Positions 1 through 5,459 are shown, counted from the first letter of the stretch. The stretch: DNA of 5,575 nt from Bradyrhizobium sp. (GCA_028290305.1 JAQGKC010000441.1:1-5575); one strand, 5' to 3'. Numbers and translations are program-made. The notes: generated from the sequence alone by a model not told the origin.

Positions 1-838
1 CGATGATCGAATCGCGGGTGATGCCCGGCAGGATCGTGCCGAGCGGCGGCGTCGAGAGCGAACCGTCGTCGAACACGAAGAAGACGTTCATGCCGCCGAG
101 TTCCTCGATGTAGCGGCGCTCGACCGCGTCGAGGAAGACGACCTGATCGCAGCCGTGATCGATGGCCTCGGCCTGCGCGCGCAGGCTCGCGGCGTAATTG
201 CCGCCGCATTTGACGGCGCCGGTGCCGCCGATCGCGGCGCGCGTGTAGCTCTCCGACACCCAGATCGACACCGGCGCAGGTCCGCCCTTGAAATAGGAGC
301 CGACCGGCGAGGCGATGACGGCAAAGATGTATTCCGCGGAAGGCTTCACGCCGAGGAACACCTCGCTCGCGATCATGAATGGCCGCAGGTAGAGACTGCC
401 CTCGCCGCCTGGTATCCAGGCGCGGTCGATGCGCACCAGTTGCTCGACCGCTTCGATAAACACAGGCTCGGGCAGCGGCGCCATGGCCATGCGCTCAGCC
501 GAACTCCGGAAGCGCCGGGCATTGGCGTCGGGGCGGAACAGGTTCACGCCGCCGTCGTCGCGCTTGTAGGCCTTGAGGCCTTCGAAAATCTCCTGCGCGT
601 AGTGCAGGACGGCGGTGGCCGGATCGAGCGGGAAATTCGCGCGGGATTCGACGCGCGCGCCATGCCAGCCCTTCGCCTGATTGTAGCGGACCACAGCCAT
701 GTGATCGGTGAAAATCCGGCCGAAGCCAGGGTCCACGAGCCTTGCCGCGCGCTCCTTCTCGGACGTCGGATCCGTCGCAGGCTGGATTTCGAATTTCAAC
801 CAGGTGGCGCCATCGATCTTATCGAACGAAACTCCCAT
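1..838 (-). CDS. ilvE: Branched-chain amino acid aminotransferase, N-terminal part (cut by window edge)
   Basis: PLP-dependent cytoplasmic enzyme that transfers the amino group between glutamate and the 2-oxo acids of leucine, isoleucine and valine, the last step of their synthesis. Reading the minus strand from the ATG at 838-836 gives 279 open residues up to the window edge. The fold-type IV signature is clear: the Schiff-base lysine is K210 in GGTGAVKCGGNYAASL, and E246 in EELGGMN is the expected contact of the PLP ring nitrogen. Other family blocks are LHYAQEIFEGLKAY (78-91) and SLYLRPFMIA (148-157). The family is usually about 350-365 residues, so roughly 80 C-terminal residues lie outside the window; no damage is visible. 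A purine-rich SD-like stretch (GGGAGAG, about 844-850) precedes the ATG. The gene is divergent from the MarR regulator. The family is certain; exact substrate preference is inferred from the family. Confidence 0.95.
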   Translation of the reverse strand, partial: MGVSFDKIDGATWLKFEIQPATDPTSEKERAARLVDPGFGRIFTDHMAVVRYNQAKGWHGARVESRANFPLDPATAVLHYAQEIFEGLKAYKRDDGGVNLFRPDANARRFRSSAERMAMAPLPEPVFIEAVEQLVRIDRAWIPGGEGSLYLRPFMIASEVFLGVKPSAEYIFAVIASPVGSYFKGGPAPVSIWVSESYTRAAIGGTGAVKCGGNYAASLRAQAEAIDHGCDQVVFLDAVERRYIEELGGMNVFFVFDDGSLSTPPLGTILPGITRDSII

Positions 839-843
839 GGGCT

Positions 844-850
844 CTCTCCC
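844..850 (-). promoter_or_regulatory. Ribosome binding site of ilvE
   Basis: On the minus strand, GGGAGAG lies 5 nt before the ATG at 838-836. It supports this start for the aminotransferase; no better in-frame start is near. Confidence 0.5.
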
Positions 851-976
851 GGCTTGACTGGCTTTCGCGCCTGCGCCGTGGCGCTGTTGATGACTTTTGG
901 CCTTACCTGCACCAGCCTTGCGGCCGGTTTCCATCTCTCATGCCCGAGGACATGCTTTTGCGGAAGGCGGAAGTCC

Positions 977-1005
977 AGTATGTTTGCCGAAATGCCGCTC
1001 GACAA
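977..1005 (-). promoter_or_regulatory. Candidate sigma-70 type promoter for ilvE
   Basis: On the minus strand, TTGTCG (1005-1000) is followed after exactly 17 bases by CATACT (982-977). Each hexamer matches four of six consensus positions. Transcription would start near 970 and give a leader of about 130 nt before the ilvE ATG. This is a pattern match only. Many GC-rich alphaproteobacterial promoters are weak matches, so false positives are easy. Confidence 0.28.
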
Positions 1006-1075
1006 TCGCACGGTAGACAAATTCCGCGGCCGTCGCCGCCACCTTTGGCTTTCTTTCCGGCCGCTCGACACCTCA

Positions 1076-1112
1076 CCGCCGAGCGAAACGACTTAATGTT
1101 TCGTGGTGGCGG
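1076..1112. repeat. Imperfect inverted repeat (hairpin or operator) upstream of petP
   Basis: The outer arms CCGCC (1076-1080) and GGCGG (1108-1112) pair. The inner arms CGAAAC (1084-1089) and GTTTCG (1098-1103) pair perfectly around the 8-base AT-rich loop GACTTAAT. A small asymmetric internal loop (GAG opposite TGGT) separates the two stems. No gene on either strand ends here, and no U-run follows beyond the short TTTT at 1117-1120, so a terminator role is not obvious. The inner dyad could equally be a protein-binding site in this divergent promoter region. Confidence 0.4.
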
Positions 1113-1138
1113 ATAGTTTTGTAAGATTGAACCCAAGA

Positions 1139-1159
1139 TATGTCAATATGGCTGACGTA
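1139..1159. promoter_or_regulatory. Candidate operator dyad centred on the petP start codon
   Basis: The arms TATGTCA (1139-1145) and TGACGTA (1153-1159) are inverted copies matching at 6 of 7 positions, separated by 7 bases. The centre is base 1149, the middle of the ATG at 1148-1150. The size and symmetry fit a dimeric winged-helix regulator such as MarR, and many MarR genes are autoregulated. That the petP product binds here is inference. Confidence 0.35.
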
Positions 1160-1705
1160 AATTTCTCGAGCCAATCGCCTGACCTCGATTCGAAGGAGGC
1201 TGGACGACCCCCCGCCCCGCGGTCCGGCGATCTGCGCTGGGACATCATCGAGTTGTTGTTTTTCGCCTATCGGGATTTCGTCGGCGACGCCGATCATGAG
1301 CTCGAGGTTTTCGGTTTCGGACGGGCGCATCACCGGGTGATGCATTTCGTCTACCGCTATCCCGGTCTGAAGGTGGCCGATCTCCTGGATGTGCTGCGCA
1401 TCACCAAACAGTCGCTGGGGCGGGTTCTCAAGCAATTGCTCGATGAAGGGTATATCCTGCAGCGGACCGGCAACAACGACCGGCGGCAACGCCTTCTTTT
1501 CGCCACCGCAAAGGGCGAGGCGCTGGTCGCCAAGCTCGCGGGCCTCCAGACCGACCGCATCACCCGCGCGCTACGCGACATCAGCCCGGCCGGCGCGGAA
1601 ACGGTCCGGCAGTTCCTGCGCGCGATGATCGATCAAGACGATCCCGACAAGGTGCTGGAAACGATCTTCGGGACCGGCAGCACAACCGCAAAGGCAAAGG
1701 AATAA
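1148..1705 (+). CDS. petP: MarR-family winged-helix transcriptional regulator, PetP-like
   Basis: A 185-residue cytoplasmic DNA-binding protein. Residues about 59-126 form the MarR winged helix: a recognition-helix region ITKQSLGRVLKQLLDEGY (85-102) and a wing with the typical NNDRRQR motif (109-115). Flanking helices (31-57 and 128-175) would make the dimer interface. The first 29 residues are polar and proline-rich and probably disordered. I chose the ATG at 1148. The frame extends to a GTG at 1103, but that codon has no ribosome binding site, lies inside the hairpin arm, and would add an unlikely leader. The SD before 1148 is also weak, so a short or leaderless mRNA is possible. The gene is first of three, two bases ahead of the response regulator, matching the petP-petR pair of Rhodobacter capsulatus, where both genes are linked to cytochrome bc1 synthesis. 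MarR family: near certain. PetP orthology: likely, from synteny. Confidence 0.88.
   Translation: MADVNFSSQSPDLDSKEAGRPPAPRSGDLRWDIIELLFFAYRDFVGDADHELEVFGFGRAHHRVMHFVYRYPGLKVADLLDVLRITKQSLGRVLKQLLDEGYILQRTGNNDRRQRLLFATAKGEALVAKLAGLQTDRITRALRDISPAGAETVRQFLRAMIDQDDPDKVLETIFGTGSTTAKAKE
1696..1701 (+). promoter_or_regulatory. Ribosome binding site of petR inside the end of petP
   Basis: AAAGGA lies in the last sense codons of the MarR gene, 6 bases before the GTG at 1708. With the TAA at 1703-1705 between them, terminating ribosomes can re-initiate, so the two proteins are probably translationally coupled. It supports GTG 1708 as the start. Confidence 0.5.
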
Positions 1706-1707
1706 AC

Positions 1708-2433
1708 GTGGCCCAGGCTGCAACCCTCGCTCAAGCGCCGCCGCAACCGGCCGACGACGCCCCGCATCTGCTGCTGGTCGATGACGACCGCCGCATCCGC
1801 GATCTGCTGTCGCGTTTCCTGTGCGGCGAAGGCTACCGCGTCACCACGGCGATGAGCGCCAAGGACGCCCGCGCCAAGCTGCTCGGCCTGCATTTCGATA
1901 TGCTGATCCTCGACGTGATGATGCCCGGTGAAACCGGGTTCGACCTCGCCCGCTTCATCCGCACGTCATCGTCGGTGCCGATCATCATGCTCACGGCGCG
2001 CCACGAAGCTGAAAGCCGCATCGAGGGCCTGCAAATCGGCGCCGACGATTATGTCGCCAAGCCGTTCGAGCCGCGCGAGCTGGTGCTGAGAATCGGCAAT
2101 ATTCTCAAGCGCACCGCGCCGCCACCGGTGGAGTCGCTGGAGCAGATCGCGTTTGGACCCTACGTCTATCATCTGGATCGGGGCGAATTGCGTCAGGGCG
2201 AAGAGGTGATCCATCTCACCGACCGCGAGCGCGATATGTTGCGCGTCCTCGCGGCAACGCCGGGCGAGACCGTTCCGCGCGGCGCCCTGACCGGCGGCGA
2301 CGGCACCGTCAACGAGCGCGCAGTGGACGTGCAGATCAACCGGCTCCGGCGCAAAATCGAACGCGATCCCGCCAACCCGCTGTTCCTGCAGGCGGTGCGC
2401 GGCGTCGGCTATCGCCTGGTCGCGTCGCCTTGA
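1708..2433 (+). CDS. petR: OmpR/PhoB-family response regulator, PetR-like
   Basis: A 241-residue two-component output protein. The receiver domain covers about residues 20-135: the acidic pocket D25-D27, the phospho-acceptor D69 in LILDVMMPG, the switch residue T96 in LTAR, and K118 in VAKPF. A short proline-rich linker (137-141) leads to an OmpR-type winged helix (about 147-240), with recognition helix NERAVDVQINRLRRKIE (202-218) and the closing wing AVRGVGYRL (229-237). All key residues are present, so it should be phosphorylated and bind DNA. The start is GTG 1708: it has an SD, and no other start exists before the receiver domain. The first 18 residues are an Ala/Pro/Gln-rich tail. In R. 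capsulatus PetR is needed for cytochrome bc1 synthesis and growth; carrying that role over to this organism is inference. The cognate kinase is almost certainly the next gene. Confidence 0.93.
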   Translation: MAQAATLAQAPPQPADDAPHLLLVDDDRRIRDLLSRFLCGEGYRVTTAMSAKDARAKLLGLHFDMLILDVMMPGETGFDLARFIRTSSSVPIIMLTARHEAESRIEGLQIGADDYVAKPFEPRELVLRIGNILKRTAPPPVESLEQIAFGPYVYHLDRGELRQGEEVIHLTDRERDMLRVLAATPGETVPRGALTGGDGTVNERAVDVQINRLRRKIERDPANPLFLQAVRGVGYRLVASP

Positions 2434-2458
2434 GCAAATCTTCAGTGAATCTTGCGCC

Positions 2459-3847
2459 ATGAGCACGCTCGACACCGGCCTCACGCTGATCCGCACCGCC
2501 GCCGGCCGCGTCTCCGCGGTCAATGGCTGGATGGGCAATGCGTTCAAGGGCTGGATGCCGACCGGGCTTTATGCCCGCGCGCTGCTGATCATGATCGTGC
2601 CGATGGTGGTGCTGCAGTCGGTGGTGGCGTTCGTGTTCATGGAGCGGCACTGGAACACCGTGACGCGGCATCTATCCGCTGCGGTGGTGCAGGACATCGC
2701 CAGCCTGATCGATGTCTACAAGGGCTATCCGCAGGACAAGGACCGCGACCAGTTGCGGCGCATCGCCCAGCAACGGCTGGGGCTGGTGGTCGATTTCCTG
2801 CCCGTGGGCGACATGCCGCCGCCCGGCCCGAAACCGTTTTTCTCGCTGCTCGATCAGACACTCTCGGTGCAGCTTAGCCGGCAGATCGGCAAGCCGTTCT
2901 GGATCGACACCGTCGGCCGCTCCAATCTGGTGGAAATCCGGATTCAACTCGACGACGCGGTGATGCGGATTTTCGCCCAGCGCAGCGCCGCCTATGCGTC
3001 CAATTCGGAGATTTTCATCTTCTGGATGGTCGGCACCTCGTCGATCCTTCTAATCGTCGCGGTGTTGTTCCTGCGCAACCAGATCAGGCCGATCCTGCGC
3101 CTGGCCGATGCCGCCGAGAGCTTCGGAAAGGGCCGCGAAGCCCCGAACTTCCGTCCCCGCGGCGCGCGGGAAGTGCGCCGCGCCGCGCAGGCGTTCCTTG
3201 AGATGAAATCGCGCATCGAGCGCAGTATCGAGCAGCGCACCGCGATGCTGGCCGGCGTCTCGCACGATCTGCGCACCATCCTGACCCGCTTCAAACTCGA
3301 ACTGGCGTTGATCGGCGACAGTCCGGAAGTCGAGGGCATGCGCAAGGATGTCGACGAGATGTCCGGCATGCTGGAGGCCTATCTCGCTTTCGCCCGCGGC
3401 GACAGCGGCGAGCACGCCCAGCCCACCGACATGTCGCAGGCGCTGGAGGAGTTGCGCAGCGATGCCGAGCGCAACGGCCACAGCGCGACGGTAACGTTTC
3501 ACGGACTGCCCGTGGTGACAGTGAAGCCGGCGGCGTTCAAGCGCTGCCTCGGCAACCTGGTGTCGAACGCGGCGCGGCACGCCAATGCGATTGCGATCAC
3601 GGGCCACCGCGACCACCGTTATCTGACCGTGACGGTCGACGACGACGGATCGGGCATTCCGCATGACATGCGCGAGGAAGTGTTCAAGCCTTTCCTGCGG
3701 CTGGATGACGCCCGCAACCAGGACGAGGGCGGTACCGGGCTTGGGCTGGCGATCGCCCGCGACATCGCTCGCTCGCATGGCGGCGACATCACCCTCGGCG
3801 ACAGCCCGATGGGCGGGCTTCGGGCAGCGGTGCGGATACCGGTCTAG
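2459..3847 (+). CDS. Membrane sensor histidine kinase, EnvZ-like, partner of the response regulator
   Basis: A 462-residue inner-membrane kinase. A cytoplasmic N-terminus of about 37 residues precedes TM1 (about 38-60). A periplasmic domain of about 120 residues (61-183) has a Pro-rich turn (MPPPGPKPF, 119-127) and matches no sensor fold I recognise. TM2 (about 184-206), a HAMP linker (207-258) and the catalytic core follow. In the core, phospho-accepting H269 lies in VSHDLRTILTR, the N-box N366/N370 in GNLVSNAARHA, G1 in DDDGSGIP (394-401), the F-box around VFKPF (408-412) and G2 in GGTGLGLAI (424-432). The residue five after the histidine is isoleucine (I274) instead of the proline usual in HisKA kinases. 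The gene follows petR by 25 bp, consistent with one operon. The SD before ATG 2459 is poor. An internal ATG at 2531 (residue 25) is a possible alternative start that keeps TM1. The signal sensed is unknown. Confidence 0.93.
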   Translation: MSTLDTGLTLIRTAAGRVSAVNGWMGNAFKGWMPTGLYARALLIMIVPMVVLQSVVAFVFMERHWNTVTRHLSAAVVQDIASLIDVYKGYPQDKDRDQLRRIAQQRLGLVVDFLPVGDMPPPGPKPFFSLLDQTLSVQLSRQIGKPFWIDTVGRSNLVEIRIQLDDAVMRIFAQRSAAYASNSEIFIFWMVGTSSILLIVAVLFLRNQIRPILRLADAAESFGKGREAPNFRPRGAREVRRAAQAFLEMKSRIERSIEQRTAMLAGVSHDLRTILTRFKLELALIGDSPEVEGMRKDVDEMSGMLEAYLAFARGDSGEHAQPTDMSQALEELRSDAERNGHSATVTFHGLPVVTVKPAAFKRCLGNLVSNAARHANAIAITGHRDHRYLTVTVDDDGSGIPHDMREEVFKPFLRLDDARNQDEGGTGLGLAIARDIARSHGGDITLGDSPMGGLRAAVRIPV

Positions 3848-3887
3848 CGGCGGCTGAAGCGTTCATCCCAAGGAATGATAAACGCCG
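3848..3887. other. Short convergent intergenic spacer
   Basis: Forty bases between the kinase stop and the tandem repeats of the convergent DUF3617 gene. It contains a weak dyad, GCGTT (3859-3863) with AACGC (3881-3885), which can be extended by CAT/ATG pairing across a 3-base bulge. No U-run follows, so a standard rho-independent terminator for the kinase operon is not evident here. Confidence 0.4.
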
Positions 3888-3956
3888 TTACTTGGGCGCC
3901 AAGCCTTACTTGGGCACCAAGCCTTATTTGGGCACCAAGCCTTTTGGCAGCAAGCC
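3888..3956. repeat. 18-bp tandem repeat with one in-frame stop codon per unit
   Basis: On the plus strand there are three adjoining 18-bp units at 3888-3905, 3906-3923 and 3924-3941. Neighbouring units differ at one position each. A degenerate 15-bp fourth unit (TTTTGGCAGCAAGCC, 3942-3956) follows. The unit TTACTTGGGCACCAAGCC contains the small dyad CTTGG-N3-CCAAG (in the third unit the outer C is T). On the minus strand each full unit reads Gly-Leu-(Val/Ala)-Pro-Lys-stop in the frame of the DUF3617 gene, so the array supplies three stop codons at 18-bp spacing. The degenerate unit encodes GLLPK within the protein. Replication slippage is the simplest origin. The serial small hairpins might also slow convergent transcription. 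Confidence 0.85.
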
Positions 3957-4472
3957 CTTCAGCTTTTCCGCGTCCTTGATGTTCATCTTGAAGCCGCCGG
4001 GCATCACGACGTCGCCGGGCTTCTGATCGGGTTTGCAGACGCCGAGCCACTTCGCCTCGATCATCGTCGTGGCGTCATGCGGCAGGCCTGAAGGGCCGTG
4101 CTCGCTGTGCGAGGTCGACTTGACGGTGTAGGCGGCGTTGAAATCGCCTGTGATGTCGGAATGCGTTGTCATCGACATGCCGGCGACGCTGCATGCGGAG
4201 TCGGTGACGTAACCGGTCGTGGTCTTTTGGACGTCTTGTTTGGCGCAGACTTCCTTCGACAGCGGCGAGAACGCGGTGCTCATCTGCTTGTCGGTGGTCT
4301 CGTCGGTGCATTGCTGCATCGTCATTTCTGGCAGCGGTGAACCGGTCCGCACCATCTTCATTTCCCACAGACCGGCCTTGCGAATCGGCAATTCCTCCGC
4401 GCGGGCATCGAGCGCGGGCCATAACGCCAGCAGACAGGACGCCAGACAAAATGAAAGAAGCTGTCGCGTCAT
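3924..4472 (-). CDS. Exported DUF3617-type protein of unknown function
   Basis: A 182-residue precursor. Residues 1-25 are a Sec signal peptide: MTRQ, a hydrophobic core LLSFCLASCLLALWPAL, then DARA with likely cleavage before EELP. The mature part opens with LPIRKAGLWEMKM (28-40), followed by PEMTMQQCTDE (48-58). This arrangement (pro-aromatic GLWE, then a Cys a few residues on) is typical of the DUF3617 domain, whose biochemical role is unknown. Four mature cysteines (55, 76, 94, 146) could form two disulfides in the periplasm. The C-terminal tail ends in two pentapeptides, GLLPK-GLVPK, which belong to the tandem repeat that continues past the stop. The start is ATG 4472-4470, with GGGAG about 9 bases upstream on the minus strand. 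It lies 47 bp downstream of another small exported-protein gene on the same strand and may be co-transcribed with it. Family assignment is good; function is unknown. Confidence 0.82.
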   Translation of the reverse strand: MTRQLLSFCLASCLLALWPALDARAEELPIRKAGLWEMKMVRTGSPLPEMTMQQCTDETTDKQMSTAFSPLSKEVCAKQDVQKTTTGYVTDSACSVAGMSMTTHSDITGDFNAAYTVKSTSHSEHGPSGLPHDATTMIEAKWLGVCKPDQKPGDVVMPGGFKMNIKDAEKLKGLLPKGLVPK

Positions 4473-4519
4473 GTCCCGCGCTCCCGGTTACTCTCTGCCG
4501 ATAGACGGAACGGTCCGGT

Positions 4520-4810
4520 TCAGTAGTAGGTGCGCAGCGGCCGTCCGGCGGCGCCATACGGTACCCAGCGGCAGGCGAAGGAAATGTAGCCGCCGTAATG
4601 AGGCTCTACCGCCAGGAATTTCACCACCTTGCCGTAGGACGCGCAGTGATCGATCGCGAGGCTGCGGATATCGGTCTGCCCGGTCAGCGAATAAGCGATT
4701 ATGCCGCCGGTGTCGTTGCCCTTGAAGGGCGGCACGGTATCGGCCCGGGCCGGCGTGAACGCCAGCATTCCGCATACGGCAACCAAGCTCGCGGCCCCAA
4801 TCATTCGCAT
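4520..4810 (-). CDS. Small secreted protein of unknown function (96 residues)
   Basis: A precursor with a clear signal peptide: MRMIGAASLVAVCGMLAFTPARA, with likely cleavage after residue 23 before DTVPPF. The mature part is about 73 residues. It contains GNDTGGIIAYS (31-41), DHCASYGKVVKFLAVEPHYG (54-73) and YISFACRWVPYG (75-86), and ends RTYY. The two mature cysteines (56 and 80) could form one disulfide. It resembles short exported hypothetical proteins seen in Bradyrhizobium-type genomes; no function is known to me. I place the start at 4810 because GGAG (4820-4817) sits 6 bases before it. The ATG at 4822 overlaps that SD and has none of its own. The open frame continues upstream to 5227, but that extension overlaps the divergent gene and would bury the signal peptide. 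It is followed by the DUF3617 gene after 47 bp. Confidence 0.78.
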   Translation of the reverse strand: MRMIGAASLVAVCGMLAFTPARADTVPPFKGNDTGGIIAYSLTGQTDIRSLAIDHCASYGKVVKFLAVEPHYGGYISFACRWVPYGAAGRPLRTYY

Positions 4811-4816
4811 CGCAGA

Positions 4817-4820
4817 CTCC
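4817..4820 (-). promoter_or_regulatory. Ribosome binding site deciding the start of the 96-residue secreted protein
   Basis: GGAG on the minus strand lies 6 bases before the ATG at 4810-4808. It overlaps the competing upstream ATG (4822-4820), which favours the downstream start and a signal peptide beginning MRMIG. Confidence 0.45.
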
Positions 4821-4835
4821 ATTTTGCTCAAGGGC

Positions 4836-4864
4836 ATCTTAAAGCGCATCGCTCGCCATGAAAA
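4836..4864 (-). promoter_or_regulatory. Candidate promoter for the minus-strand secreted-protein pair
   Basis: On the minus strand, TTTTCA (4864-4859) and TAAGAT (4841-4836) are separated by 17 bases; each matches four of six sigma-70 consensus positions. Transcription would start near 4829, leaving a leader of about 20 nt that includes the GGAG at 4820-4817. The spacing is consistent with the chosen start, but this remains a weak pattern match. Confidence 0.3.
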
Positions 4865-4976
4865 GAACGGCTGACGGTTCGGCGCCGAGTTATCGGCAGG
4901 GTGTTGCCGCGTTGCACTTGACCTTATGCGGGCTTCGCGGCACCGTCCGCACTCAAGATCATCCGGCGGATTGCCC

Positions 4977-5459
4977 ATGCACGACCTCTCCTCATCATTG
5001 AAAAAAAATAGCCTTAAAGCCGGCCTTGGTGCCACGCTCGGCGTCCTGCTGGGGCTATTTGCATTCGGCCAGGCTGCCGAGGCGGCCAATCCGTTCGAAT
5101 TGAATTTTGGGCTTTCCGGCCCGAAATATGACGGCCGGGTCGCCCCCTGCGAAGCCGCGCTGCCGACGATCACGTCGCAGTTCCAGGAAAAGGAAAGCAC
5201 CTTCTGGAATTCCGCCCTGCAGATCACGGGCTACGACCGGATTCGGGAGACCGCCTTCCGGCCCTGGCAGTCCGACAACATTCCGCGCCGCTATTGCAGC
5301 GCCGAAGTCATGATCAGCGACGGTAAGGCGCGCACCGTGCATTACTCGATCATTGAGGATGGCGGTTTTGCCAGCTTCAGCCAGGGCGTCGAATGGTGCG
5401 TGACCGGGCTCGATCGCAACTGGGCCTATAATCCGGGCTGCCGGTCCGCCCGCCCCTGA
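4977..5459 (+). CDS. Exported protein of unknown function with four cysteines (160 residues)
   Basis: A precursor with a signal peptide: basic N-region ending LKKNSLK, a hydrophobic stretch AGLGATLGVLLGLFAFG (15-31), then QAAEA with likely cleavage after residue 36 or 37 before NPFELNFGLSGPKYDG. The mature protein is about 123 residues with four cysteines (58, 107, 141, 155), enough for two disulfides. Distinct blocks are SQFQEKESTFWNSALQITGY (67-86), RPWQSDNIPRRYCSA (95-109) and the tail SIIEDGGFASFSQGVEWC (124-141). It looks like a conserved hypothetical protein of Bradyrhizobium-type genomes; I know no function or named domain. I chose ATG 4977. The frame reaches an ATG at 4926, but that adds an Arg/Ser/His-rich stretch ahead of the signal peptide. 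GGCGGA, 6 bases before 4977, is a possible SD. The gene is divergent from the 96-residue secreted-protein gene across 166 bp. Confidence 0.8.
   Translation: MHDLSSSLKKNSLKAGLGATLGVLLGLFAFGQAAEAANPFELNFGLSGPKYDGRVAPCEAALPTITSQFQEKESTFWNSALQITGYDRIRETAFRPWQSDNIPRRYCSAEVMISDGKARTVHYSIIEDGGFASFSQGVEWCVTGLDRNWAYNPGCRSARP

Larger units (their letters stand above)
839..1147. other. Divergent intergenic region between ilvE and the petP-like gene
   Basis: About 309 bases without a convincing gene. Open frames that cross it (for example 155-1096 and 742-1116 plus, 796-1071 minus) lack family similarity and a ribosome binding site, and look like by-products of high GC. It contains the candidate ilvE promoter (977-1005), a hairpin-forming inverted repeat (1076-1112) and the left half of a dyad over the petP start codon (1139-1159). 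A TAAGAT hexamer at 1122-1127 could be the -10 of the petP operon, but no acceptable -35 lies 16-18 bases upstream of it. Confidence 0.6.
4811..4976. other. Divergent intergenic region between the two small secreted-protein genes
   Basis: It contains the candidate minus-strand promoter (4836-4864). On the plus strand, TTGACC at 4918-4923 is a good -35 match, but no acceptable -10 appears 16-18 bases downstream, so the promoter of the 160-residue gene is not resolved. I see no coding sequence or RNA gene here. Confidence 0.5.

Noticed and set aside
155..1096. Long plus-strand open frame of 313 codons antisense to ilvE
   Set aside because: It covers the ilvE coding strand in reverse, has an Arg/Ala/Gly-rich translation with no family signature, and continues into the intergenic region without an RBS. 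A GC-rich by-product of ilvE codon use is the simplest explanation.
1103..1147. GTG 1103 as the start of the MarR regulator (15 extra residues)
   Set aside because: No SD lies before it, it sits in the arm of the hairpin at 1076-1112, and the ATG at 1148 gives a normal family length. The weak SD at 1148 leaves some doubt.
1966..2547. Minus-strand open frame of 193 codons across petR and the kinase start
   Set aside because: It is antisense to a response regulator with all key residues, has no signature of its own, and has no plausible promoter or SD.
3050..3778. Minus-strand open frame of 242 codons inside the histidine kinase gene
   Set aside because: The kinase on the plus strand has every catalytic motif. 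The antisense frame has no recognisable domain and is rich in Arg/Ala/His, typical of antisense shadows.
3888..3956. Short repeats considered as a CRISPR array
   Set aside because: The units adjoin with no spacers, are only 18 bp, and overlap the coding frame of the DUF3617 gene. This is a tandem duplication.
4434..4445. Lipobox-like LASC (residues 10-13) in the DUF3617 precursor
   Set aside because: The cysteine lies inside the hydrophobic core, with too short an N-region before it and a better signal peptidase I site (DARA) after it. Ordinary periplasmic export is more likely.
4811..5227. Upstream extension of the 96-residue secreted-protein frame on the minus strand (total 235 codons)
   Set aside because: It would overlap the 160-residue gene on the opposite strand and place the signal peptide in the middle of the protein.
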